Positions 1 to 6,439 of a stretch of DNA of 10,501 nt are shown here, one piece after another. The DNA comes from Planctomycetota bacterium (GTDB lineage: Bacteria > Planctomycetota > GCA-002687715 > DRQF01). Below the pieces are notes generated by a model. The model saw only the letters and a program-made list of their open reading frames with translations. It had not been told where the DNA came from and ran no database searches. Location: assembly GCA_024275615.1 (NCBI GenBank), contig JAJRYU010000165.1, positions 1 through 10,501 on the forward strand. The letters run 5' to 3'. How positions within the stretch are numbered: the first letter of the stretch is position 1; each line of letters begins with the position of its first letter. The position numbers were made by a program, and so were the translations under genes.

Positions 1-1230
1 AGTTCTTTTGTGCTCGGATTCCCTGAGGTAAGCTCGCGGTCCCCAACCTCCTGGCAGTGTGCTCATGAGTATGTCTTCCGAGTACCAGGTGAAGGAACGG
101 ATCGTGCAGAGAACGAAGATCAATCCCGGCAAGATGAAGACGTAACGACGCCTAAGAATCTGTAATTCGAACCTGGCGAACAAGGCGACCAAGATGAATG
201 GAATTCCTAGGGTGGCGCCAAAGACACTCACTTGAGATGGCAAGTCACCTTGAAAGAACGGCAGAGTCGGGACGATTCCAATACTGCAAACCAAGATTCC
301 CAAGACCAAAATGGCGGCCTTTCCCCGCATCCGAATCATCGCCCATATTGACAAGCTCAGAATCGCGATACCCAGAAGGATGGGGACGCCACGAAGCAAG
401 TCCAGGGAACTTGCACTTGGATCCGGTGTCATGGCACTAGGATAGATGAGGAGAGCTGAATAGTGCGTGCCGATCAATCCGAGGCTGACGCCGAGTCGGC
501 TTGCGAAGTCGCCTGGGTCAAGAAAACGGCCGCTGGCATGAGGGAAAAAGGAACCGCTGGCGACGAATCCAAGAGTGATGGCTGCGGCGGCCCCGATAAG
601 AAGGGGGCGATAATGAAGCTCGCGCCAAGAGACTTTCGCTCCTCCAGCCCATTGGACAAACATCGGCAAGAGGATGATAAGCACGACGCCCTTTTGGCAT
701 AGAACCGCCATGAAGATGAATAGACTGGCTGCGCCTGACAGGGCCAGTGATTTCCTTGGCTGCATCATGAAGAGCAAAGCGGTCAAGGCGAAGACGTTGG
801 CTGCAAGTGGAGATCTCCCGCTCAAGGTGGCGATCACTTCGACATGGGTGGGGTGAACGGCGAAGAGAGCACACGCCCATGCGGCGTGCCACTCCCTGGC
901 TCCTAGGACTAGGAGCAGTCGAAACAACAAGAAAGACAGGAGCAAGATTAGGACGAGGTTGGAGAGGCGCGGAACTAAGGCACTCATTGGTGTTGACGCG
1001 AGTTCGCTTGCCAAGCTCAAGGCGCTTATCGGTTCAAAGCGACCATCTGGTTGTCGGGGCGGACTTGTGCGTCCAAACAAGACTCCTGGGCTTTCTGCCC
1101 CGTGAAAGGCCGGTTCGTTGGCGACAAGCTCGAGATCTCTTGCCGTAAGCTCGCCAAACAAAAGCGGCATGAAGGCAAGGATGGTTGCACCCAAAACTAA
1201 CGCGAAAGGTCTCTTAGCGAATTCCAACAT
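1..1230 (-). CDS. TMTC-like polytopic membrane protein (putative GT-C glycosyltransferase), 3' end outside window
   Basis: The frame is open without a stop from ATG at 1230 to base 1 (410 codons), so the C-terminus lies beyond the window. An in-frame stop at 1269-1267 and no other ATG/GTG/TTG before 1230 fix the start. The protein has a hydrophobic N-terminus (about residues 8-26), an extracytoplasmic loop with RDLELVANEP (31-40), and many further membrane segments (about 88-110, 115-157, 164-193, 208-226, 280-299, 305-322, 335-352, 363-378). Residues 121-139 (ALFAVHPTHVEVIATLSGR) match the HPxHxEaVAxxxGR signature of TMTC/DUF1736-type proteins. LLIYPSAMTPD (260-270) and the WYSED segment (382-386) also fit. 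In that family the membrane part is a GT-C glycosyltransferase-like fold, often followed by TPR repeats; the catalytic role here is inferred. The first loop keeps one Asp (D32) where relatives often have a DD pair. TPRs would be expected just past base 1. Family call fairly sure, substrate unknown. Confidence 0.8.
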   Translation of the reverse strand, partial: MLEFAKRPFALVLGATILAFMPLLFGELTARDLELVANEPAFHGAESPGVLFGRTSPPRQPDGRFEPISALSLASELASTPMSALVPRLSNLVLILLLSFLLFRLLLVLGAREWHAAWACALFAVHPTHVEVIATLSGRSPLAANVFALTALLFMMQPRKSLALSGAASLFIFMAVLCQKGVVLIILLPMFVQWAGGAKVSWRELHYRPLLIGAAAAITLGFVASGSFFPHASGRFLDPGDFASRLGVSLGLIGTHYSALLIYPSAMTPDPSASSLDLLRGVPILLGIAILSLSIWAMIRMRGKAAILVLGILVCSIGIVPTLPFFQGDLPSQVSVFGATLGIPFILVALFARFELQILRRRYVFILPGLIFVLCTIRSFTWYSEDILMSTLPGGWGPRAYLRESEHKRT

Positions 1231-1236
1231 GTCCTG

Positions 1237-1265
1237 ATTATACGGTGCCAGACGATTTCTTGCAG
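1237..1265 (-). promoter_or_regulatory. Candidate sigma70-type promoter of the TMTC-like gene, nearly leaderless
   Basis: On the minus strand a perfect TATAAT lies at 1242-1237, only six bases (CAGGAC) before the ATG at 1230. A weak -35 candidate CTGCAA (1265-1260) sits 17 bases upstream and matches three of six consensus positions. With normal spacing, transcription would start at or within a base or two of the ATG, giving a leaderless or near-leaderless mRNA. AGGA in the six-base gap is too close to the ATG to act as a normal Shine-Dalgarno. The exact -10 match is seen; its activity is inference. Confidence 0.45.
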
Positions 1266-1356
1266 TTCACTTGAGGCTGAGGAATCTCCTTGTCTTCTTG
1301 CCACTCATGGGAGGAGGAAATTTGAGCTTCCGGGCCTGGCGAGCCCAGATCGAGCC

Positions 1357-1384
1357 TTGAGGTGTCGTGCGCGTGGCGTAGAAT
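1357..1384 (+). promoter_or_regulatory. Candidate sigma70-type promoter of the zinc-ribbon/TPR gene
   Basis: TTGAGG at 1357-1362 (four of six consensus positions) and TAGAAT at 1379-1384 (five of six) are separated by 16 bases. Transcription would begin near 1391, leaving a leader of about 18 bases that contains the purine-rich AAGAGAG ahead of the ATG at 1409. Position, spacing and orientation suit the downstream gene. This is a motif match only. Confidence 0.4.
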
Positions 1385-1408
1385 GTTCGAAACCCGAAGA
1401 GAGTCAAA

Positions 1409-2455
1409 ATGCCGATTTGCCCGAAATGTGAAACTGAATATCGCGATGGATTTGACACCTGTTTTGACTGCCAAGTTGAACTGGTGGAGAGCATCAAGCG
1501 ACCGGCGTCTCTGGATACCGTTGAAGAAAAATATGTTGAGGACATGTTCGAGACTCCGGAAGAGGAGATCCGGTTTTGCCTCAACTGCTTCGTCGAGTTT
1601 GTACCTGAAGCTGAGATTTGTCCGCCCTGCGGCGATCTTCGCTTACAAACCACTCCCCGGTCCGTTTACGATGGGATCCTAAAACGGAGTCCCTTGGCAC
1701 CTCATCAGGAAATCGATACCGATGAAATCCCTCGAGGACTGAGGCGGGTTTTCGTCACCCATTCGCCGGCCGACGCTGGTTTTGCCTGTTCGAGTTTAGC
1801 AGGAATGGGCGTGGATGCGGTGATGGGGCGTGATGGCTTGGACGACCTGGAAGATGATTCGCAAATTGGCATTTGGGTGGCGGAAGAAGATGTCGAAGCC
1901 TGTGCCATGATTTTGCCAGAGGATCCAAACGAATGGCGTGATGACGAGGAATTGGACTCCTTGGCCGATCCTTATGATTCCTTGATGAGAACTGCCAACC
2001 AATATGTTGAGATTTCCAAAGAGCAACATGGGATTGCCCTGTGTACACAAGCCATGGAGCTGGACGCGAATCGGCCAGAAGCATTCTTTACTTTGGGCCG
2101 CATTGTTGGTGGCCAAGGCCATGTCGCGCAGGCTTGCGAGAGCTTTCGAGCAGCCGTTGAACGCATTGAGCGCGGTGCCGCCAGTCCTGCTGCATGGTTC
2201 TTTGTCGTCTTTGGTTTCTTGACCGATGATCTCGGTGTTTCGTTCACGGGGCCGAAGGCGGATGAGGCGATGGCCTTGTTGAAAACTTATAGCGAGCAAA
2301 ATCCACGCAATATGGAGGCGCTTCGCCTACTCTTGGAAGCGGCCTTTGCCCGGGGTGAAAAAGCCAACGTCAAAGATGCGCGGCGACGTATCACGGACCT
2401 CAACAAGTGGGTTCTTGAGGCCGAAGGGCCCCATCAAGCGATGACTTTTGAATAA
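1409..2455 (+). CDS. Double zinc-ribbon, DUF2007-like, TPR-like protein
   Basis: A 348-residue protein with no signal peptide or membrane segment, probably cytoplasmic. Two rubredoxin-knuckle zinc ribbons are visible: C4-x2-C7...C18-x2-C21 and C57-x2-C60...C71-x2-C74. Residues about 112-170 (RRVFVTHSPAD onward, then GIWVAEEDVEACAMIL) resemble DUF2007, a small domain often found with zinc ribbons and labelled putative signal-transducing. Residues about 195-340 are helical and TPR-like, the clearest unit being about 205-253 with A-x-LD-x-N-x-PEAFFTLG spacing. The acidic linker 171-190 separates the halves. AAGAGAG seven to eight bases before the ATG serves as ribosome binding site. The gene is transcribed away from the TMTC-like gene and is followed by a 249-base spacer. 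The domain set suggests a protein-protein or nucleic-acid-binding adaptor; no enzymatic motif is visible and no specific function can be assigned. Confidence 0.85.
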   Translation: MPICPKCETEYRDGFDTCFDCQVELVESIKRPASLDTVEEKYVEDMFETPEEEIRFCLNCFVEFVPEAEICPPCGDLRLQTTPRSVYDGILKRSPLAPHQEIDTDEIPRGLRRVFVTHSPADAGFACSSLAGMGVDAVMGRDGLDDLEDDSQIGIWVAEEDVEACAMILPEDPNEWRDDEELDSLADPYDSLMRTANQYVEISKEQHGIALCTQAMELDANRPEAFFTLGRIVGGQGHVAQACESFRAAVERIERGAASPAAWFFVVFGFLTDDLGVSFTGPKADEAMALLKTYSEQNPRNMEALRLLLEAAFARGEKANVKDARRRITDLNKWVLEAEGPHQAMTFE

Positions 2456-2704
2456 GAGATGAGTCGCCATAATTTCGCGATCTAGTGCCATTGTCTTGCC
2501 ATTTGGTCACTTGAGTCCCTCGCTCCAAGACTCGTCCCAAGTCAGAAACCGGAGAGTGGGTTGCTAAAGGACAGGTTATCCCGTTTCACGGGGCTGCTGC
2601 CATCAACTTGGTTCTTCGTGGTCTGTTTGAAAATAATCTTCGTCCACCAGAGATTCTCTTAGCGTTGATGCCTCCACTGGCGTCATGAAAATGGAGGGAG
2701 CTAC
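2456..2704. other. Intergenic spacer, 249 bases, no confident gene
   Basis: This spacer lies between the zinc-ribbon/TPR gene and the lipoprotein gene, both plus strand. It holds an ATG-started frame of only eight codons (from 2459), an open frame without a start codon (2515-2688), a short stem CCCGT/ACGGG at 2580-2592 with no T-tract, and a weak promoter-like pair (TTGGTT 2608-2613, AATAAT 2632-2637, 18-base spacing). None of these is strong enough to call a gene or terminator. Confidence 0.5.
2671..2704 (+). promoter_or_regulatory. Strong ribosome binding site inside a possible hairpin
   Basis: GGAGG at 2693-2697, seven bases before the ATG at 2705, is the best Shine-Dalgarno in the left half and decides the lipoprotein start. 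The six bases TGGAGG (2692-2697) are exactly complementary to CCTCCA at 2671-2676, with a 15-base loop between them. The stem would therefore cover the ribosome binding site. The complementarity is seen; any translational control is inference, and a six-base stem with a 15-base loop is only modestly stable. Confidence 0.4.
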
Positions 2705-3394
2705 ATGCAACATTCAAGGCTTTTCATGGTGATGGCCTTAGCCGTCGGCTTCATCTTGCTGTCGTGTTCCAAGCAGCAGGGGGAATTCACTTCAAGTGAC
2801 AGGACACGGAAGATGCGTCTTTCTTGTGTCGCCCTTGATGGGGACGTCGCCGGTGTTGCTCGATTCAACAAGGAGCAGTTTGACAAGCGGCGCATCAACG
2901 CCATGCGGGCGCAAACCGCAGACTCCCGGACTCAGACCTTCGAGTTGAATGGCTTCGCTTGGTACCCTTTGGCGCCCATATATCCCCGATCTACAACTGA
3001 CGCTGGCAGACTTGAGATCGACACGAAGTGGCGGGAAGACGTGGCAAAGAAACCTTGGGGTGTTAGAGGTCGCTGGTTCTATTCTGACCCAACACTCAAG
3101 AAAAATATCGGGCGAGGTTTTTTTGACCAACGAGATTTCCGCCTTGCCGAGAAGTCGATCGATTCTCGAGGCGGAAAGGCTCTCACTCTCTATCTCGCAA
3201 AAAATCGACAAGAAGAGATGAAGTCTTTCTCAACTCGAATGCGGGGGCGTGAGCTCGCAGTCATTCTCAACAACAGAATCGAAGTCGTTGCCACAATAGC
3301 CGGACAATTGTCAGATGAAATCCAACTTGCTCGCGGCAATGGCGGGTTTAGCGAGAGAGAGCAGGCGGAGATTCTTCTGTACTTTCGACATTAG
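2705..3394 (+). CDS. Lipoprotein with a SecDF P1-head-like C-terminal domain
   Basis: A 229-residue protein. Residues 1-21 form a type II signal peptide: a hydrophobic stretch 6-19 ending in the lipobox LLSC with lipidated Cys at 21. The middle (about 22-150) is not recognised; it has many basic and aromatic residues. The last 74 residues (about 156-229) follow the pattern of the P1-head subdomain of SecD/SecF: ALTLYLAKNRQEEMKSFSTR, then GRELAVILNNRIEVVATI, then GGFSEREQAEILLYF, corresponding to the family's strand, G-x-x-LA-hhhDG, and GxFT-x-EEA-x-x-LA-x-L elements. The transmembrane domains of true SecD/SecF are absent, so this is a membrane-anchored extracytoplasmic protein, not a translocase subunit. 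Stand-alone lipoproteins with this fold exist, but their roles are poorly known. The neighbouring cytochrome gene is convergent and gives no operon clue. Lipoprotein call firm, domain call moderate, function unknown. Confidence 0.8.
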   Translation: MQHSRLFMVMALAVGFILLSCSKQQGEFTSSDRTRKMRLSCVALDGDVAGVARFNKEQFDKRRINAMRAQTADSRTQTFELNGFAWYPLAPIYPRSTTDAGRLEIDTKWREDVAKKPWGVRGRWFYSDPTLKKNIGRGFFDQRDFRLAEKSIDSRGGKALTLYLAKNRQEEMKSFSTRMRGRELAVILNNRIEVVATIAGQLSDEIQLARGNGGFSEREQAEILLYFRH

Positions 3395-3504
3395 GAAGTG
3401 AGAAGCCGGAGCAGAAGGCGTCATCTTTTGTGTCTTTACTCGCAACGCCGTAGCAAATGAGTTGCTCCAGAAACAGCATCGCGCGTCCAAACTGGCGAAC
3501 CGGA

Positions 3505-3548
3505 AGTGGCGGCGGTTGATCACGTTTGCCGCCGCTCGATATGTCGAG
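3505..3548. terminator. Twin hairpins in a convergent spacer, possible bidirectional terminator
   Basis: AGTGGCGGC (3505-3513) pairs with GCCGCCGCT (3528-3536): nine pairs including one G-T wobble, with a 14-base loop. Adjoining it, CTCGA (3535-3539) pairs with TCGAG (3544-3548) around a four-base loop. A third small stem, AGCAA/TTGCT, lies at 3452-3466. The stems sit between the 3' ends of the lipoprotein gene (plus) and the cytochrome gene (minus), where terminators are expected. Neither strand has a T-run after the stems, so this is not a canonical intrinsic terminator. The rest of the 3395-3603 spacer shows no gene. Confidence 0.35.
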
Positions 3549-3603
3549 AATAGCCTGACGCTAGGACACGGAGAGCAGGAGAATCTGATGCTGTATTCTT
3601 GGT

Positions 3604-4632
3604 CTATTTCTTGCTCTTGATCCAATCTTCAATCAACTTGATGCCTTCCATGTCCGGCACCGTTGAGAGTTCGTCGGGCATGCGGAAGTCGCTGACAGTG
3701 CGCATGCGACGGACGAGCTTTGATCGCCGCGGTTTTCCAGGATAGAGCACTCCTGCGGTCATTTCGAAATCCTCATTGAGTCGGATGAGGCCAGTTTCGT
3801 ACATGGGCGTCTTCATGCGCAGATCTAGGGTGCCACTGCCGTTGCCCCCAGGCACATGGCACGTGCCACAGTTGATGTCCAAATAGCTTCGCGCTCGGTC
3901 ATCCAAGGAAATTTCTTTGTTCTTGTAGTCAACTTGTTTTGGCAAGTCATTGAGATCCTTAGGGAGCCCAGAGAGAATGCCTAGGTTTTCGAAGTGTTTG
4001 AGTTGGTTGATCTTCTTGCCAGCCACAAGGATGTCCATGTTGAGCTGGGCTGTTTTGGCCCCCAAGATGAGGGATGACGTCTTGTCGTGGCAGCGAAAGC
4101 AACGTAGGTCAGGTGTTAACTTCCAAACCTGTGTGCTGTGACCGTAGTTGGCGTAGAAGGTGTAACCATCCTTGTGTCGTGTGGCGTCCTTTTGGTTTTC
4201 ATCCCAAGCATAACTGGCGAAGGTCAATTTCTTGCCGTTCTTCTCGAGCATACGTGTTTCGAGATAGAGGCGGTCTCCTTCTTCCTCGATATAGATGGTG
4301 AACATGAAGCGCGTGCCTTCTGGGAAGTCCCACGTTCCGTCCTTCTTGAAGCCAATTTTCTTGCCCTTGGGCACCAGGATGAAACGTTCCTTGTGGCCGC
4401 CGTCAGTCCAAAGGGGAGCGCGCACCTGATAGGGGATGAGACTATCAGACAGAATCTTCTTCTCAGTTGACTTGTAGAAACCGGTCGCGGACAGCTTGTC
4501 TGGCAGATTATCGATCTGCTCTTTGACCTCTTCTTCTTCATCTTGGAAGGCACCAGCGGAGGAGGGCATTTGCCAGAACAAAAGCGAAAACGTAGAGAAC
4601 AAGAGAAGCAATGCGAGGCGAGAGGTCATCAT
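3604..4632 (-). CDS. Exported di-heme c-type cytochrome, SO2930-like family
   Basis: A 342-residue protein read from ATG at 4632, chosen because AGGA lies seven bases upstream and a Sec signal peptide starts there (hydrophobic 6-20, likely cleavage after AGA at 26-28). The open frame extends to 4812, but that would bury the signal peptide behind 60 residues and overlap oppA. Two covalent heme sites are visible: CFRCH (178-182) and CGTCH (255-259). M318 in RMPD is a plausible axial ligand for the second heme. The N-terminal part, with APLWTDGGHKERF (72-84), WDFPEGTRF (101-109) and YLETRM (123-128), matches the SO2930 family of di-heme cytochromes, as do LGAKTAQLN (190-198) and RARSYLDINCGTCH (246-259). 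It acts in the periplasm as an electron carrier or redox protein. The partner is unknown and no other respiratory gene is in view. The gene is divergent from oppA. Confidence 0.85.
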   Translation of the reverse strand: MMTSRLALLLLFSTFSLLFWQMPSSAGAFQDEEEEVKEQIDNLPDKLSATGFYKSTEKKILSDSLIPYQVRAPLWTDGGHKERFILVPKGKKIGFKKDGTWDFPEGTRFMFTIYIEEEGDRLYLETRMLEKNGKKLTFASYAWDENQKDATRHKDGYTFYANYGHSTQVWKLTPDLRCFRCHDKTSSLILGAKTAQLNMDILVAGKKINQLKHFENLGILSGLPKDLNDLPKQVDYKNKEISLDDRARSYLDINCGTCHVPGGNGSGTLDLRMKTPMYETGLIRLNEDFEMTAGVLYPGKPRRSKLVRRMRTVSDFRMPDELSTVPDMEGIKLIEDWIKSKK

Positions 4633-4709
4633 GATCAAGTCCTGAATTTGGTAACGGGGGCAAGCCATCTTACTCAGGGAACGCGCTGAGAGAAGTCTCG
4701 CATATAGCA

Positions 4710-4723
4710 GGGGAAATTTACCC
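4710..4723. promoter_or_regulatory. 14-bp dyad in the divergent cytochrome/oppA spacer, possible operator
   Basis: GGGGAAATTTACCC is an inverted repeat with six of seven pairs matching (the only mismatch is G4713 against A4720) and a central AAATTT. It lies 78 bases upstream of the cytochrome start and 61 bases upstream of oppA, where a regulator of both genes could bind. No convincing sigma70 promoter pair was found in this 151-base spacer on either strand. The dyad is seen; operator function is a guess. Confidence 0.25.
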
Positions 4724-4783
4724 GAGCACTTGCGCACGGGCTCTTCATCTTTGTTTGTGCCTCCGTACCCCGAGAACGCCATA

Positions 4784-6439
4784 ATGTCTTTCATGAAAAT
4801 GGCTTGGATCATTCTTATCGCCCTAACCTTGGCTGCCTGTGGATTTACCGGTGAGCCTCAATTGCGGGATCCCCATGTTCTTGTGGTGAACAACATGGCT
4901 GATCCATCATTTCTGGATCCAGGCCTGCAGTCCGGTGCAGAGGACCAACGCATTTCCCTGGCTCTTTTTGAAGGTCTGACCATTGCTCATCCTAAGACCC
5001 TGGAACCCCTACCGGGCGTGGCCGAGAGCTGGACTATTTCCACTGACGGTTTAACCTATTCCTTTGTCCTGCGTCCTTGTCTTTGGGGTGATGGTGCGCC
5101 AGTTACGGCTCAAGATTTCTATTACGCATGGCGCCGTGTCTTGACACCGCCTTCATCGGATCCAAGTCGTCGCTTCGCCGATCAGAAGTACTACATCTCG
5201 GCGCCCTACGTGGATGTGCTTTACGCCATCAAAGGAGCCAAGGATTGGCATCAAGGTCGGTTGAGTTCCTTTGATAACGTGGGCATCTTGGTGTTGGACG
5301 ACCACCACCTCACAGTTACCTTAGAACGACCGACACCTTGGTTTCTTGAACTCCTGAGTTTTCCGACCTACTCCCCGGTGCCGCGGCATGTTGTCGAACG
5401 CTGCCGACGAGATTGGACCCGAGCTGAGAACATTGTTGGCAACGGGCCCTTCCAAGTAAAGGAACGACGCTTGGGCGATCTTCTGCGTCTTGTCAAGAGC
5501 AAGAACTACTGGGACGAAGCTCAGGTCGAACTCGCCGGCATTGACTATCTTTCTACGGATCAAGTCGATACAGCCATTGATCAGTTCCTTGCTGGTGAGT
5601 CAGATTGGGTACGCACGTTCAACCCCAAAAAGGTCCGCGCTTGGCGAAAAGACTCTACCTTGAGCCCCTACCTCAGAGCTCCCGAATTCTTGGCGACTTT
5701 CTTTCTTCGCCTTAACATGAAAGAAGAGGTCTTCCGGGATGTGCGGGTCCGGCAAGCATTGGCTTTGGCTATTAACCGGGAAGCGATCACGAAATTTGTC
5801 ACGGGTTTGGGTGAGACCCCGGCGACAGGTCTTGTTCCGCTGTGTATGACCGGAGGTGTCCCATGGCTTGGCGTTGGCACGAAAGGACTGGCCTTCGATC
5901 CTGATCGAGCGCGCCTTATCTTGGCGGCAAGCGGGCACGAAGGCGGTCATGGGTTGCCGCCTATCACCATTGCCTTCAACACAGATGTCAAAAACCGCGC
6001 CATTGCCGAGGCAATTCAACAAATGTGGACCAAGGAGCTTGGCATCGAAGTTCTCCTAGAAAACCGCGAAAAGAGGGTTCACTTTGCCAAGGAACGCGCC
6101 GGTGAGTACATGATCTCTCGGGGCAATTGGATCGGCGATTTCAGCGATCCCGTCACTTTTCTCAACATCTTTCGCTCTGACGGATCAAGCAACCGATGTA
6201 GTTGGAAGAATGCCGAGTATGACGCCTTGCTCGACCAGGCTTCAGAGACGGCGAATGCCAAGAGGCGTCTTGCCTTGTTGCGACAAGCAGAAGAAATCGT
6301 GACCATCGAGGATCCGGCCATCATTCCGATTTTTTTCTACCGTACAGCGTACTTGCTACGACCAGGACGATTCAAAGGCTTCTACGAAAACAGCCGAAAC
6401 ATTCACCCGCCCAAGTTTATCAGAGTGGCTTCCTCATGA
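4784..6439 (+). CDS. oppA: Oligopeptide ABC transporter substrate-binding lipoprotein OppA
   Basis: A 551-residue family 5 extracellular solute-binding protein (E. coli OppA is a little over 540). The start at 4784 is chosen because it places a type II signal peptide at the N-terminus, with lipobox LAAC and lipidated Cys19; the frame is open 18 codons further up, and ATGs at 4793 and 4799 are also possible. The Shine-Dalgarno is weak (GAGA about eight bases upstream). The mature N-terminus reads DPSFLDPGL (40-48), followed by LFEGL (61-65), GVAESW (78-83) and the W-GDG-PVTAQDF-YAWRR core (101-118), all typical of OppA. NGPF (220-223) and the DVRVRQALALAINRE segment also fit. It would bind peptides outside the inner membrane and deliver them to OppBC. 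The stop overlaps the oppB start (ATGA). Other substrates, such as murein peptides, cannot be excluded. Confidence 0.9.
   Translation: MSFMKMAWIILIALTLAACGFTGEPQLRDPHVLVVNNMADPSFLDPGLQSGAEDQRISLALFEGLTIAHPKTLEPLPGVAESWTISTDGLTYSFVLRPCLWGDGAPVTAQDFYYAWRRVLTPPSSDPSRRFADQKYYISAPYVDVLYAIKGAKDWHQGRLSSFDNVGILVLDDHHLTVTLERPTPWFLELLSFPTYSPVPRHVVERCRRDWTRAENIVGNGPFQVKERRLGDLLRLVKSKNYWDEAQVELAGIDYLSTDQVDTAIDQFLAGESDWVRTFNPKKVRAWRKDSTLSPYLRAPEFLATFFLRLNMKEEVFRDVRVRQALALAINREAITKFVTGLGETPATGLVPLCMTGGVPWLGVGTKGLAFDPDRARLILAASGHEGGHGLPPITIAFNTDVKNRAIAEAIQQMWTKELGIEVLLENREKRVHFAKERAGEYMISRGNWIGDFSDPVTFLNIFRSDGSSNRCSWKNAEYDALLDQASETANAKRRLALLRQAEEIVTIEDPAIIPIFFYRTAYLLRPGRFKGFYENSRNIHPPKFIRVASS

Noticed and set aside
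807..1148. Plus-strand open frame of 113 codons
   Set aside because: It is the complement of the TMTC-like gene, whose frame is open for 410 codons with clear family motifs.
1308..1361. Small upstream open reading frame (17 codons from ATG 1308, preceded and overlapped by GGAGGAGG)
   Set aside because: The candidate promoter for the downstream gene lies after its beginning, so it would not be on that transcript, and the peptide shows no attenuator-like codon run.
1796..2299. Antisense open frame of 167 codons inside the zinc-ribbon/TPR gene
   Set aside because: It lies wholly opposite a gene with clear domains, has no ribosome binding site or recognisable motif, and its composition is that of a shadow frame.
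2580..2592. CCCGT/ACGGG stem as an intrinsic terminator of the zinc-ribbon/TPR gene
   Set aside because: Only five pairs, 125 bases from the stop codon, and no T-tract follows.
3402..3620. Open frame without a start codon in the convergent spacer, reading RNAVANELLQKQHRASKL and onward
   Set aside because: It has no start codon or ribosome binding site, its end runs into the cytochrome gene, and no family is recognisable; chance is the simpler reading.
4633..4812. Longer N-terminus for the cytochrome (start at 4812)
   Set aside because: It would place 60 unrelated residues before a clear signal peptide and overlap the oppA start; the ATG at 4632 has AGGA at proper spacing.
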